Assembly: GCA_037968895.1 (NCBI GenBank)
Contig: JBBKWJ010000021.1
Span: 1 to 36,930 of the forward strand
Reading direction: 5' to 3'
From: JBBKWJ01 sp037968895
GTDB taxonomy: Bacteria; Actinomycetota; Acidimicrobiia; Acidimicrobiales; SZUA-35
Length of the DNA stretch: 36,930 bases
Shown here: positions 1-8,478 of the stretch, piece after piece
Numbering within the stretch: position 1 is the stretch's first letter
Layout of the letters: each line of letters opens with the position of its first letter
Program-made: the position numbers and the translations under genes
The notes under the pieces: generated by a model
Databases searched by the model: none
What the model saw: the letters and a program-made list of their open reading frames with translations, nothing else
What the model was told of the DNA's origin: nothing

Positions 1-64
1 GCACTCGTTCAACGAGGTGCTCGGAGGCATGGCCGTCTGGGTCGCGGGCATCGTCAGATGTCAT
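1..64 (-). CDS. Partial unknown CDS (N-terminus only)
   Basis: An open frame of 21 codons starts at an ATG (64-62) and runs off the left edge of the window. It lies 44 bp downstream of the prepilin peptidase stop, on the same strand. The visible peptide is acidic and polar (MTSDDARDPDGH then EHLVERV) and matches nothing I recognise. No Shine-Dalgarno is visible, but a TACCCT box sits 7 nt before the ATG, like other probable leaderless starts in this window. A second ATG in another frame nearby is also open, so frame and start are uncertain. Confidence 0.35.
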   Translation of the reverse strand, partial: MTSDDARDPDGHASEHLVERV

Positions 65-108
65 CGTCGTAAGGGTAACGGCTTGATGTCACGCTCTAGC
101 GGCGGCGA

Positions 109-936
109 TTACGCAGGCGAGAGAATCAAAGAGGATGCGAGAATTGCAACCAAGGCCCCGACAATGAGAAAGGGGCCAAACGGAAGCTCGCGAACAAACA
201 ACTCGTGTTCGTCTTCTTCAAGATCGTTGTGATGCAACCACTGAGGCGGTTGTCCAATCAACGCCCCGCTCCGAACCTTCTGCAAGACCAGTCCGATGAC
301 TCCGCCGATAATGAGTCCAAGCAGCGTCGAGTAGAACGCAAGAACGACGGCATCTCTGGTTGAGACCGTGGTCCAACCAACCAGCATTCCAAGTGTCGGC
401 GCAAGTTTTACGTCGCCGAAACCCATGCCTTGCGGGTAGATCAGATGGGGGACGAACAGCAGCAGCCCTGCCGTCGCGCCGCCCGCGAGAGCAGACGAAA
501 TGCCACCACTCCAGTCATTAGGAGTGCTCAGGACCAAAACACCGAATGCGACCAGCGCCATCAGTGGAAAGGTAAGGATGTCGAGCAGGAGATGGGTCTC
601 GGCATCGAATACGGCGGCAACAACGAGGATGGCAAACGCGAACATAAAGGGAACGAGTTGCCAGCTATCACCGAAGTGGTAGCCGAGTAGGCCAAAGGAG
701 GCTGCGGTGCCGATGTCGACCGTGGGGTAGCGCCATCGATTGTGTGAAGGCGTGACAGAGCAACGACTAGCCCACGACCACACCGGAATAAGCGATGAGC
801 CAGCCACAGGTTCGCGGCAGATCTGGCAGCGATGGACAGGAGCCAATTGCTCGCGGTCATAGATGCGGTCAACCACGATCCCGAGCCATGGCCCTATGAG
901 GAAGCCAGCAACGATGGCCAGGCTCAGAGTGAGCAT
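109..936 (-). CDS. Prepilin peptidase (A24 family, type IV pilus/type II secretion)
   Basis: This is a membrane aspartic protease that cleaves, and in many members N-methylates, type IV prepilin-like proteins at the inner face of the membrane. The 275-residue protein has about seven hydrophobic segments. The two expected catalytic aspartates are present: D111 in FDAETHLL and D175 in the GFGDVK motif (GxGDxK). The cytoplasmic loop of full-length enzymes usually holds two CxxC pairs. Here only C37/C40 (CQIC) is intact; the second is reduced to a lone Cys (C59) before the conserved RYPTVDIG segment. Length is normal for the methylase-containing form. It follows the DUF4388 gene by 7 bp, so both are probably in one operon. 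No pilin or pilus ATPase gene is in the window. The family is secure, the exact substrate unknown. Confidence 0.88.
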   Translation of the reverse strand: MLTLSLAIVAGFLIGPWLGIVVDRIYDREQLAPVHRCQICREPVAGSSLIPVWSWASRCSVTPSHNRWRYPTVDIGTAASFGLLGYHFGDSWQLVPFMFAFAILVVAAVFDAETHLLLDILTFPLMALVAFGVLVLSTPNDWSGGISSALAGGATAGLLLFVPHLIYPQGMGFGDVKLAPTLGMLVGWTTVSTRDAVVLAFYSTLLGLIIGGVIGLVLQKVRSGALIGQPPQWLHHNDLEEDEHELFVRELPFGPFLIVGALVAILASSLILSPA

Positions 937-943
937 TGGCGGC

Positions 944-2332
944 CTAGTGGCTGTCGGACTTCAGGTACCGCATCAGCAGGCTGGCTTCGTTTTCGGCACT
1001 CTCGGTGAATTCGCCGAATGCGGCAGCTGCGGTGGGAGGAGGCGGCGGTGGTGGCGCTTGGATTGAGCCGTCGACACCGATTGCAGGCGGGGCTGGCATT
1101 GGCGGACGAGCTGGCATCTCAGCGGCGCCAAATGTTTCAGGCGCATCGAATGACAGGGGCTCAACAGCTGGTGCCTCAGCTTCTGGTGCCTCAAGCTCGG
1201 GGGCTTCAAGGTCAGGAGCTTCGGACGAAGGCGCATCAATCTCGGGAGCTTCGAACTCGGAAGCATCGAACTCGGAAGCATCGAACGCAGGCGCATCCGG
1301 AGCTTCGAACTCGGAAGCATCGAACGCGGGCGCATCGGGAGCATCGAAGGTCGGCGTTGGAGCCTCAAACGCTGGAGCGTCGAAAGCAGGAGCTGTTGGG
1401 GCTACCTCGTGGTGCACGGGAGCATCGACAGCATCAATGCCACCAAAGATCTCGTCGGCACTCACGCCAGCATCAGCAAGGCTCGCACCGAAGGATGCGG
1501 TCTCGGCTGGCTCTTCAACGAACATCGCCTCAACTGAGTCTGCTTCGATGGTGCCCAAATCAGCTGGCGCATCGTCGTCATCGTTATCCGCATAGTTGTC
1601 GAGCGCGTCGTGCGCACCGAGTGCGTCCTGGTCGAGGAACTCGAACTCGTCGATCGACCCGACGACGCCGGCAACGGCAAAGTCGGACACAGCTGGAGTG
1701 GAGTCTGAAAGAACAGGTTCAGATCGGTTAATCGGAGCTGGGGCGGCGAATAGACCGCCAGAGCTCGCAGAAGCCGACACGGTCTCGGATGGCTCGCTTA
1801 TCTTGAGCACGCCTCGTTCGATGAGACCCTTGATCCGCCGTGAGCCATCGACCTCATCGAGGCCGAGGAGTTCACAGACATTGCCGACGGTATTGCCTTC
1901 GCCAACAGCGACAACGGCGTCCCAGTCTTGGCGAGACAAGAGAATTTCGTCGGCTTCAAGCGACTTGATGAGCCACAGTTCGTGGCCAAGCGACGGCACA
2001 ACCGCCTCAATCGTGCGCCACTCAACAATACGATCCTTGGCCGTGCCAAGAAGAAGGTCAACGCTTTCGGCGACACCAGGGTCGTCCAGTCGCTGATCCA
2101 TCGTGAAGAGGAACGAACCGGATTCGAACCGAAGAAGCTCGAACATCACGTCATCTGACGCTGCTGCGGCCGCGAGATTACTCGCGTCGGCTCCGACAAT
2201 CTCGCCTGTTTCCAGCCACAGCGAACCGGTTCCCCGGTCGCCACTGAGTGCGAGGTGACCCGTTTTCTGGGTCGTCGAGAGCAGTGAAAGCACCTCATCG
2301 AGTGCGAAGTTGTCGAGTGAACCTTGAAGCAT
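944..2332 (-). CDS. DUF4388 (PATAN-type) domain protein with long acidic Pro/Ala-rich tail
   Basis: I place the start at ATG 2332 because AGGAG lies about 10 nt upstream and the peptide begins MLQGSLDNFALDEVL, the usual start of a DUF4388 domain. The open frame continues upstream to 2422, but that would overlap aroE. The 462-residue product has a DUF4388 domain in roughly the first 100 residues (LLSTTQKTGHLAL, GSLWLETGEIVGA), a helical middle region of about 100 residues, then some 250 residues of low-complexity acidic sequence rich in Ala, Pro, Glu and Asp. This includes a 13-residue repeat and a run of seven prolines. It ends in a compact segment, ASLLMRYLKSDSH, that may be a docking peptide. 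DUF4388 proteins are linked to signalling, gliding and pilus-related functions in other bacteria. A link to the adjacent prepilin peptidase is inference. Confidence 0.78.
   Translation of the reverse strand: MLQGSLDNFALDEVLSLLSTTQKTGHLALSGDRGTGSLWLETGEIVGADASNLAAAAASDDVMFELLRFESGSFLFTMDQRLDDPGVAESVDLLLGTAKDRIVEWRTIEAVVPSLGHELWLIKSLEADEILLSRQDWDAVVAVGEGNTVGNVCELLGLDEVDGSRRIKGLIERGVLKISEPSETVSASASSGGLFAAPAPINRSEPVLSDSTPAVSDFAVAGVVGSIDEFEFLDQDALGAHDALDNYADNDDDDAPADLGTIEADSVEAMFVEEPAETASFGASLADAGVSADEIFGGIDAVDAPVHHEVAPTAPAFDAPAFEAPTPTFDAPDAPAFDASEFEAPDAPAFDASEFDASEFEAPEIDAPSSEAPDLEAPELEAPEAEAPAVEPLSFDAPETFGAAEMPARPPMPAPPAIGVDGSIQAPPPPPPPTAAAAFGEFTESAENEASLLMRYLKSDSH
1244..1336 (-). repeat. 39-nt coding repeat in the DUF4388 protein tail
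   Basis: Within the low-complexity tail, the 13-residue unit DAPAFDASEFEAP occurs at 1298-1336 and again at 1244-1297, where an extra DASEF is inserted. Degenerate relatives (EAPDLEAPELEAP, FDAPAFEAPTPTF) continue on both sides. Near-identity at the DNA level suggests recent slippage or unequal exchange. Confidence 0.75.
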
Positions 2333-2399
2333 TTTCGATAGTCTCCTGTGTCGAACAATCGTCCAGTCGGCGCCGACTGGCGGTTGATTAGCGTTCTTC

Positions 2400-3248
2400 T
2401 CAATCTTTTTCGAAGGCGGCAATCGCCTCGTACATCACTTGAATGGGCGGCTCGTAACCAGTCCAGCACTGAAAAGCCAGGCCAGCTTGCCGAACGAGCA
2501 TGCCGACGCCGCCGATATCGATAGCGCCGGCATTTCTCGCGTCACGCAAAAAAGCAGTGGTAAGTGGCTGATATACGATATCGGCCACAATCTGTCCGGC
2601 CTTCAGCAATTCCTTCGGAACCGGGCTCGTGCCCTCAGTGGCCGAACCAGCCATCCCGATCGAGGTCGTGTTGATGACGACGTCAGCACCTTCGACGGCC
2701 TCGATCGTGCCAACACGCGTTCCAGGGGCGAGTGTTGCGGCTGATTCCGCCGCTGACGGTGTTCGATTTACGATGGTGAGAGATGCTGGAGCACTGCGAC
2801 CGATGGCCTCGATGATCGATCGAGCGGCGCCGCCTGCACCGAGCACCACGACATTTTTATTGGTGACTTGATGTCCTTCGTCTTCAAGAGCGGCAATGAA
2901 TCCGTCGCCGTCAGTCGAGTCGCCAACAAGCTCGGCTCCATCCCAGAAGACCGTGTTGCACACACCAAGTGCGGCCGCCGCTGGAGTTAGACGATCAACC
3001 GCAGTGGCGACTTCGGCCTTGTGTGGCATGGTGACATTGAGCCCGCCAATGTCGAGCGTTCGCATCGCTTCTACGGCGGCCGTTGCCATTCCCGGCTTTA
3101 CCGGAAGAGCCACGTAGACCCAATCGAGACCGCTTACCTCGAAGGCGGCATTGTGTATCGCCGGAGATAACGAGTGCCGTACGGGATCGCCAATGACGGC
3201 CGCAAGACGGGTCTGACCTGAGATTGGAAGTCGCCGCCCGTCTGACAT
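2400..3248 (-). CDS. aroE: Shikimate dehydrogenase
   Basis: AroE reduces 3-dehydroshikimate to shikimate with NADPH, the fourth step of the chorismate pathway, in the cytoplasm. The 282-residue protein has the shikimate-binding SLSPAIHN segment near residue 27, the catalytic lysine K77 in NVTMPHK, N98 and D113 in the conserved CNTV and STDGDGF region, and the nucleotide-binding glycine loop VLGAGGAARS around residues 135-145. The C-terminal GVGMLVRQAGLAFQCWTG is also typical. The ATG shares one base with the mltG stop (TGATG), so translation is probably coupled. Coupling of ruvX, mltG and aroE downstream of alaS is a known actinobacterial order. Full length, no anomalies. Confidence 0.95.
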   Translation of the reverse strand: MSDGRRLPISGQTRLAAVIGDPVRHSLSPAIHNAAFEVSGLDWVYVALPVKPGMATAAVEAMRTLDIGGLNVTMPHKAEVATAVDRLTPAAAALGVCNTVFWDGAELVGDSTDGDGFIAALEDEGHQVTNKNVVVLGAGGAARSIIEAIGRSAPASLTIVNRTPSAAESAATLAPGTRVGTIEAVEGADVVINTTSIGMAGSATEGTSPVPKELLKAGQIVADIVYQPLTTAFLRDARNAGAIDIGGVGMLVRQAGLAFQCWTGYEPPIQVMYEAIAAFEKD

Positions 3249-4423
3249 CAGCCGCAGCCAAGACCCTTGTCTATACAGATCTGCTTTGCCTCGTTGAACT
3301 CTTCGGCGGTCGCCGCGAACGTGTGCGTGCCAGACGCGTCGGTGAGCACATAGTAGAGGTAGTCGGATTCAGGCGGATCGATGGCGGCGAGCAGCGACGC
3401 TCGGCCTGGCGAGTTGATTGGTGTAGGCGGCAGCCCGATGACTTCGCGGCATGAGTACGGGGAATCGGAGAAGAGGATCTCGTTAGTAAGTGCGACTTTG
3501 CGATCGCCGGTGCCGAAGATACAGGTTGCGTCGATACCGAGAGGCCACTGTTCGCGAAGCCGATTGTAGATGACACTGGCGACCAGTGGCCGCTCATCGT
3601 CGAGCTTTGCCTCCGCCTCGACCAAAGAGGCAACGATGAGAACCTCGTAGGCCGAGTATCCGAGCTGGGTGTCGGCGGCGCCGTAGGCGAGTTCACCGGT
3701 GACCTGAGAGAACTGGTCGGTCATCTTCTGGATGATCTCAAGTGCAGTCGCTTCTTCGTTTACTTCGTACGTCTCAGGAAACAGCAGTCCTTCCCAGCTG
3801 GTTTGGCCCTCTGGCCGATAACGAGGAGCAAGCTCGTTGCTGTTCAATACCGATTCAAACTCAGCTCGGCCAATATTGGGGAACTGCTCCCCTAGCGAGT
3901 CGAGGATTTCGGTTGTCCATAGCCCTTCTCGAATCGTAAACCGCCGGTAGCTCTCCGGCTTTGGGCCACCCTGCAGCACCTCGATGGCCTCAGCCGCAGA
4001 CGAGTTCACCTGGAATGTGTACTCGCCAGCTTGAAACTCACCGGTGTTTTTGTAGTCCGTGTAGTACCGGAAGAAGGTGCTGTTCGGAATAACCTCGTTC
4101 GTCTCGAGAATCCGGGCGATGCCGCCAGTCGTGGCGCCGGCCGGCACGATGATTACGACTTCTTCCCCCGGCTCGCCAACTGGATCGAGTTGACGTTCAA
4201 ACCAACCACGGCCTTCCTTGTAGCCGATGTACGCCATTGTGCTGATAACAACGAGAGTAAGAAGCGCTCGGATAATGCGGAATTGACCCGAACGAACGGT
4301 TACGAATCCCTGGTCTTCCCACTCGAGCGCGGAGCCTCCAGGATCGTCCTGAGTCGTTTCCGTTACGGCATCATCTTGATTGAAGAACGTCACTGCAACG
4401 ATCGTAGAGCCGATCTGGTCCAA
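3248..4423 (-). CDS. mltG: Endolytic murein transglycosylase (YceG/MltG family)
   Basis: MltG cuts nascent peptidoglycan strands inside the chain and is thought to set glycan length. The protein has a cytoplasmic N-terminus of about 48 residues, one transmembrane segment (about 50-68), a LysM-like region near 85-155, and the YceG catalytic domain. The catalytic glutamate is probably E269 in ASLVEAEA, followed by the conserved VIYNRL and a GLPPTPINSPG loop. The C-terminal YYVLTDASGTHTFAATAEEF is typical of the family. The longest frame starts with TTG at 4423, 21 bp after the ruvX stop. A GTG ten codons later is an alternative, and neither has a good Shine-Dalgarno, so the first residues are uncertain. 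The family is secure. Confidence 0.92.
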   Translation of the reverse strand: MDQIGSTIVAVTFFNQDDAVTETTQDDPGGSALEWEDQGFVTVRSGQFRIIRALLTLVVISTMAYIGYKEGRGWFERQLDPVGEPGEEVVIIVPAGATTGGIARILETNEVIPNSTFFRYYTDYKNTGEFQAGEYTFQVNSSAAEAIEVLQGGPKPESYRRFTIREGLWTTEILDSLGEQFPNIGRAEFESVLNSNELAPRYRPEGQTSWEGLLFPETYEVNEEATALEIIQKMTDQFSQVTGELAYGAADTQLGYSAYEVLIVASLVEAEAKLDDERPLVASVIYNRLREQWPLGIDATCIFGTGDRKVALTNEILFSDSPYSCREVIGLPPTPINSPGRASLLAAIDPPESDYLYYVLTDASGTHTFAATAEEFNEAKQICIDKGLGCG

Positions 4424-4444
4424 GACTCGCGCATGGGCGAATAC

Positions 4445-4906
4445 TCAGTGATCCGAATCGCCGGTCGGGGCCCCATCTTCCGAAAGAGTTCGAGACTTTT
4501 GGCCGTCAAGCCATGCCTGCAGCAGCACCGCAGCGGCGAGCTGATCAACGAGTTGACGCTTCTTCGCTCCGGGAATGCCAGCCGCCCGCATCGAGTGTTC
4601 GGCGGTCACTGTTGTGAAGCGCTCGTCTTGAGTGTGGATGGGGACAGTCAGGGTCCGGCCCAGTCGAAGGATCTCACGCCTCGTCAGCTTCGCCTTGTGT
4701 CCAACTGACCCATCGAGTGAGTACGGCATTCCAACCACGACTGCTCCTGCGCCGGTTTCTTCGACGATCGCCGCAATGGCGCGGTGGTCTAGGATCCGGT
4801 CGCCCGACCGCTGCAACGTCTCATATGGCGTCGCAAGCATCCCGCCGTCGTCACTGATAGCGACGCCGATGCGAGCGTCTCCGAGGTCGAGGCCGAGCAC
4901 ACGCAC
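4445..4906 (-). CDS. ruvX: YqgF/RuvX family RNase H-fold protein (pre-16S rRNA processing nuclease)
   Basis: I start this gene at GTG 4906, four bases after the alaS stop, giving 153 residues beginning MRVLGLDLGDARIGVAISDD. This matches the usual family length (about 140-150) and places the first catalytic aspartate in GLDLG. A longer frame runs back inside alaS but is not credible. Other hallmarks are VVGMPYSLDGSVGHKA, the DERFTT motif containing a metal-ligand acidic residue, and a C-terminal LVDQLAAAVLLQAWLD. Members act in 16S rRNA 5-prime-end maturation and were once proposed as alternative Holliday junction resolvases. The tight spacing with alaS upstream and mltG downstream supports one operon. 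Confidence 0.9.
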   Translation of the reverse strand: MRVLGLDLGDARIGVAISDDGGMLATPYETLQRSGDRILDHRAIAAIVEETGAGAVVVGMPYSLDGSVGHKAKLTRREILRLGRTLTVPIHTQDERFTTVTAEHSMRAAGIPGAKKRQLVDQLAAAVLLQAWLDGQKSRTLSEDGAPTGDSDH

Positions 4907-4910
4907 TCGG

Positions 4911-7493
4911 CTACACCGCTGCGATTGCCGCTTTGGCGAGGGCAAGTGCGTCGTCGATGCCCTCTGCGTTCTTGCCGCCAGCCATGGCGAAGTCGGGGCC
5001 CTTGCCGCCGCCACCCTGGATTGCTTTCGACCCTTCGGCGATGAGCTCGCCTGCATGCAGATCGCCACCAGGCGTTGTCGCTGCCAGCAAAGCTGCTCCC
5101 CCACCACTCGGGGCGCCAGCGAGGACGACAGCTCTGATGCCAGGCTGGTCACGGATTGCCATGGCCAGGTCTTTCAGTTCGTCTCTTTCGAGCCCGTCGA
5201 CGCGGGCGATCACGATGCCGTCTTCGGCGGTTGCCGCCAGCTCTGTTGATTGTCCGGCTGCCAGCTGCTTCCGGAGGGTCTTGATCTCGTCAGTGGCGGC
5301 CTTGAGTTCGGCGAGGCGCTTTGACACTCCATCACTCACATCGCCTCTTGGTACGTTGACGGCTTCGGCGATCTGGTTGAGCGTTGCCTGCTCGTCACGC
5401 AACAAGTCGATCGCTCCTGTCCCTGTGACAGCTTCAATTCGTCTGATGTTTGAGCCGACTGACCCTTCGCTCACGACCTTAACCAGGCCGATATCGCCAA
5501 GGGCAGACACGTGAGTGCCGCCGCAGAACTCGAGCGACGGACCCGCTTGCAGTACGCGAACTAGATCGCCGTACTTATCTCCGAAGAAGGCGATGGCGCC
5601 CATCTCTTCGGCCTCGGCCTTTGTGACCTCGGGGTGGGAAACCGTCGGGTTGCTGAGCAGCTGCGTGTTTACGAGGTCTTCGACTTCGCGAATCTCGTCT
5701 GGCGTCACGCCTTCGAAGTGGCTGAAGTCGAAACGAAGGCGCTCGTCATTGACCATCGAACCCTGTTGCTTCACATGATCGCCAAGCACCTGCCCGAGTG
5801 CCCAGTGAAGAATGTGGGTGGCAGTGTGGTTGCGTCGGATCGCATTGCGCCTCGCCACGTTGACAGAGGCTTTAGCCTTTTGACCGGCGAGAATCTCGCC
5901 GTCGATCGAAACGATGTGGCGGACTACGCCAGGAATCGCGTAGACCGTGTCTCGGACCGTTGCGGTCCCGCTGTCGGTCACAATGGTGCCCGTGTCACCA
6001 ACCTGACCGCCCGACTCGGCGTAGAACGGCGTGCGATCGAGGAATATCGACACCGTCTTCGTGCCGATTCCGGTCACGGCGAGAATCGACACGTCGATAT
6101 CGGTGAGTGTTGCCTCGCGACCGACGAATTCGGTCAGGCCGTTTGCCTCAGAAATCGCCTGCACTTGCTCGAAGTCGGCCGCCTGCACTGCGCCCTTACG
6201 CGCGTCCTTTGCCCGCTGGCGCTGTTGAGCCATTTCGTCATCGAAACCAGCGCGATCGACGGTGTAGCCACGTTCGCGTACAACCTCTTCACTGACTTCG
6301 TATGGGAATCCATAGGTGTCGTGCAGAAGAAAGGCGACAGAGCCGGGAAGCTCGCCACCCTCTGGGATTTGGGTCAGTTGGTCGTCGAGGATCTTCAGGC
6401 CGTTGGCGAGGGTGCGACGAAACTGGGTCTCTTCGCGTTCCACGACGGAGCGAACGAGTTCTTTGGTAGTGACGATTTGCGGGTAGTCGTCGGCCATGAT
6501 CTCGACGACAGCGTCGACGAGGGTTGGGGTCACAAGCTCAGTGACGCCAAGCAGATAGGCGAACCGGACGGCTCGACGCATGATGCGACGAAGCACATAG
6601 CCACGATCTTCGTTCGAGGGGAACACTCCATCGGAGATGAGGAATGTCATCGTTCGGGCGTGCTCTGCGAGAACGCGTAATGCCAGATCGGATGCATCAT
6701 CAGTGCCGAGTTTGTAGCCGGTGACCGACTCAGCGGCAGTGACGAGGGCTGCCATCTCGTCGATCTCGAAGACCGTGTCTTTGCCTTGCAATACCGACAA
6801 AATCCGCTCGAGGCCCGCGCCAGTGTCGATCGATGGCTTTGGCAGCGGTGTGCTGTTGCCGGCCTCGTCGGTCTCAAACTGCATGAACACAAGATTCCAA
6901 ATCTCGATATACCGATTCTCGGCCTCGGGGTTGGCCGGGCCGCCCTCGGGGCCGTACGCGGGGCCCTTGTCCCAGAAGATCTCAGAGCACGGGCCGTTTG
7001 GGCCGGTGTCGGCCATGCGCCACCAATTGTCTTCGTCGAGCCGTTGGATTCGGTTGCGAGGAACACCAACCGTTTCGGCCCAGATCTCTTCCGCTTCGTC
7101 GTCAGTGAGATGCACCGTGACCCAGAGCCGTTCGGGATCAAGGTTGAGTACCTCAGTGAAGAACTCCCACGCCTGCGGGATCGCCTGCTCCTTGAAGTAG
7201 TCGCCGAAACTGAAGTTGCCCATCATCTCGAAGAACGTCAGGTGGCGCGTCGTGCGTCCAACCTCGTCGAGGTCGTTGTGCTTGCCACCAGCCCGTACAC
7301 ACTTTTGAACCGACACGACTCTCGTCGATGGCGGCACTTCTTCACCGACGAAGTACGGCTTGAAGGGGACCATGCCCGAGTTGGTGAATAGCAGCGTGTC
7401 ATCGTGTGGGATGAGGCTCGCCGAAGGAAGATGAGTGTGGTCTCTCGTGACGAAAAACTCGATAAAGGCGCGGCGCAACTCGTTGGCGTTCAT
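4911..7493 (-). CDS. alaS: Alanyl-tRNA synthetase
   Basis: AlaRS charges tRNA-Ala and edits mischarged Ser and Gly. The 860-residue protein covers the whole class II architecture: an N-terminal catalytic domain (ELRRAFIEFF start, FTNSGMVPFKPYF, GPCSEIFWD), a helical tRNA-recognition domain, the editing domain with HTATHILH near residue 554 and the CGGTH metal motif near 656, and the C-terminal DHH-type C-Ala domain rich in Gly/Ala (GGGGKGPDFAMAGG). Length is close to that of E. coli AlaRS. It follows the unknown gene ending at 7508 by 14 bp and runs tightly into ruvX. No anomalies seen. Confidence 0.97.
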   Translation of the reverse strand: MNANELRRAFIEFFVTRDHTHLPSASLIPHDDTLLFTNSGMVPFKPYFVGEEVPPSTRVVSVQKCVRAGGKHNDLDEVGRTTRHLTFFEMMGNFSFGDYFKEQAIPQAWEFFTEVLNLDPERLWVTVHLTDDEAEEIWAETVGVPRNRIQRLDEDNWWRMADTGPNGPCSEIFWDKGPAYGPEGGPANPEAENRYIEIWNLVFMQFETDEAGNSTPLPKPSIDTGAGLERILSVLQGKDTVFEIDEMAALVTAAESVTGYKLGTDDASDLALRVLAEHARTMTFLISDGVFPSNEDRGYVLRRIMRRAVRFAYLLGVTELVTPTLVDAVVEIMADDYPQIVTTKELVRSVVEREETQFRRTLANGLKILDDQLTQIPEGGELPGSVAFLLHDTYGFPYEVSEEVVRERGYTVDRAGFDDEMAQQRQRAKDARKGAVQAADFEQVQAISEANGLTEFVGREATLTDIDVSILAVTGIGTKTVSIFLDRTPFYAESGGQVGDTGTIVTDSGTATVRDTVYAIPGVVRHIVSIDGEILAGQKAKASVNVARRNAIRRNHTATHILHWALGQVLGDHVKQQGSMVNDERLRFDFSHFEGVTPDEIREVEDLVNTQLLSNPTVSHPEVTKAEAEEMGAIAFFGDKYGDLVRVLQAGPSLEFCGGTHVSALGDIGLVKVVSEGSVGSNIRRIEAVTGTGAIDLLRDEQATLNQIAEAVNVPRGDVSDGVSKRLAELKAATDEIKTLRKQLAAGQSTELAATAEDGIVIARVDGLERDELKDLAMAIRDQPGIRAVVLAGAPSGGGAALLAATTPGGDLHAGELIAEGSKAIQGGGGKGPDFAMAGGKNAEGIDDALALAKAAIAAV

Positions 7494-7507
7494 AGATGCT
7501 TGCCAGA

Positions 7508-8101
7508 CTAGCGGCGACGGAGTGGTCGATCCCAGGCCTTTATTGGCTTTTGGTAGGTTCGCTGCACACGATTTGGGCTTGGCGACCCTAGCTGGGGCAC
7601 AAAGCGGCGGCGGCCACTTTGCACTGGCGGCGGTACATCGGGCAGCGGCTGCTCGTTTGTTCCGCGGAGGTCGAGCAGCGAATTTATAGCGGCCGCCTCG
7701 CCCCTCAGCTCTCGCTGAAAGTCAGCCATTAGCGAACGACGCGACGACTCGGTTTCGGCCGCGATGTCGCGGGCAATGCTTTCGCGCAAGTCGTGCGCTC
7801 GGGCTGGCATCGAGCGAGCCTTGGCGACGAGTGACCCCGCGCCGTATCCTGCTTTTTTCAGTCCGCCTGATGCCCGTTTTGCCACAACCGCAGTTGACCG
7901 GGCGGCCTCGGCGGCAACCACGGCTGATCCGCCGATGCGCATCAGATCGCCCGGTAACACGTTCGCAGCTCGCACGACCGAGTCAGGAAGTCGCTCTTCG
8001 AGCTTGTCGGCGGCGGCGTCGACCGAGCGTGAAGCTATTTGCTGAAGGCCTGCTCGAACGAGCATCGTGAACGCAGCCTTGCGGGCCAACGCCACGATCA
8101 T
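7508..8101 (-). CDS. Hypothetical protein, Ala/Arg-rich helical
   Basis: I do not recognise this 197-residue protein. Its start overlaps the stop of the DUF948 gene by 4 bp (ATGA), which argues strongly that it is real and translationally coupled. The first 130 residues are predicted helical and rich in Ala, Arg and Ser (AARSTAVVAKRASGGLKKAG). A proline- and arginine-rich C-terminus (LPDVPPPVQSGRRRF, ending RPLRRR) looks disordered and basic. There is no clear membrane segment or catalytic motif. It sits between a DUF948 protein and alaS, where other actinobacteria also carry small uncharacterised genes. A role at the membrane with its DUF948 partner is only a guess. Confidence 0.7.
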   Translation of the reverse strand: MIVALARKAAFTMLVRAGLQQIASRSVDAAADKLEERLPDSVVRAANVLPGDLMRIGGSAVVAAEAARSTAVVAKRASGGLKKAGYGAGSLVAKARSMPARAHDLRESIARDIAAETESSRRSLMADFQRELRGEAAAINSLLDLRGTNEQPLPDVPPPVQSGRRRFVPQLGSPSPNRVQRTYQKPIKAWDRPLRRR

Positions 8102-8478
8102 GACAACGCCTTGCGCCGTCGGCGGCGAGCACCCAACCAGCCTCTGGCGACCTTCGATGTGCCTGACGCAACGGCTAATGACCGAATCATCGGGTCTTGC
8201 ACCGCTTCGTGGGTTCGTTTCGAGGTCTCGTGTATGGCTGTCGTAGCAAGGTCGGCGCGGTCGAGTACAACATCAACCTTGTCGAGCTCCGCGTCGGCAT
8301 CAGCGATGAGTTGGCGGAGTTCTCGGAATGCCGCGATGCCCTCATCGCGCAGCTGATGAGTCGTGTCTTCGAGCTTCGCCAAGGAGTTGTTGAGATTGTT
8401 TACCGCAGTAACAAGGAACACCGCCGCGACGACAACGGCGATCGCAACGATGATGGCTGCGAACTCTTGAATCGTCAT
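8098..8478 (-). CDS. DUF948 domain membrane protein
   Basis: This 126-residue protein has one N-terminal transmembrane helix (about residues 8-28, IIVAIAVVVAAVFLVTAV), then a long amphipathic helical stretch (NNLNNSLAKLEDTTHQLRDE and following), then a basic tail (GARRRRRKALS). This is the layout of the DUF948 family, found in Firmicutes and actinobacteria, with no established function. It resembles other single-pass coiled-coil proteins such as methyl-accepting linkers. It overlaps rarA by 4 bp upstream and the unknown gene by 4 bp downstream, so the three genes form one translationally coupled set. Confidence 0.8.
   Translation of the reverse strand: MTIQEFAAIIVAIAVVVAAVFLVTAVNNLNNSLAKLEDTTHQLRDEGIAAFRELRQLIADADAELDKVDVVLDRADLATTAIHETSKRTHEAVQDPMIRSLAVASGTSKVARGWLGARRRRRKALS

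Noticed and set aside
1230..1345. Short direct repeats as a possible CRISPR array
   Set aside because: They are in-frame coding repeats without unique spacers of constant length.
1005..1731. Long plus-strand open frames opposite the DUF4388 tail
   Set aside because: They mirror the low-complexity repeat on the minus strand and have no ribosome site or recognisable domain.
5634..6680. A 348-codon open frame on the strand opposite alaS
   Set aside because: Lies wholly inside a strongly conserved alaS; typical antisense open frame of a GC-rich gene.
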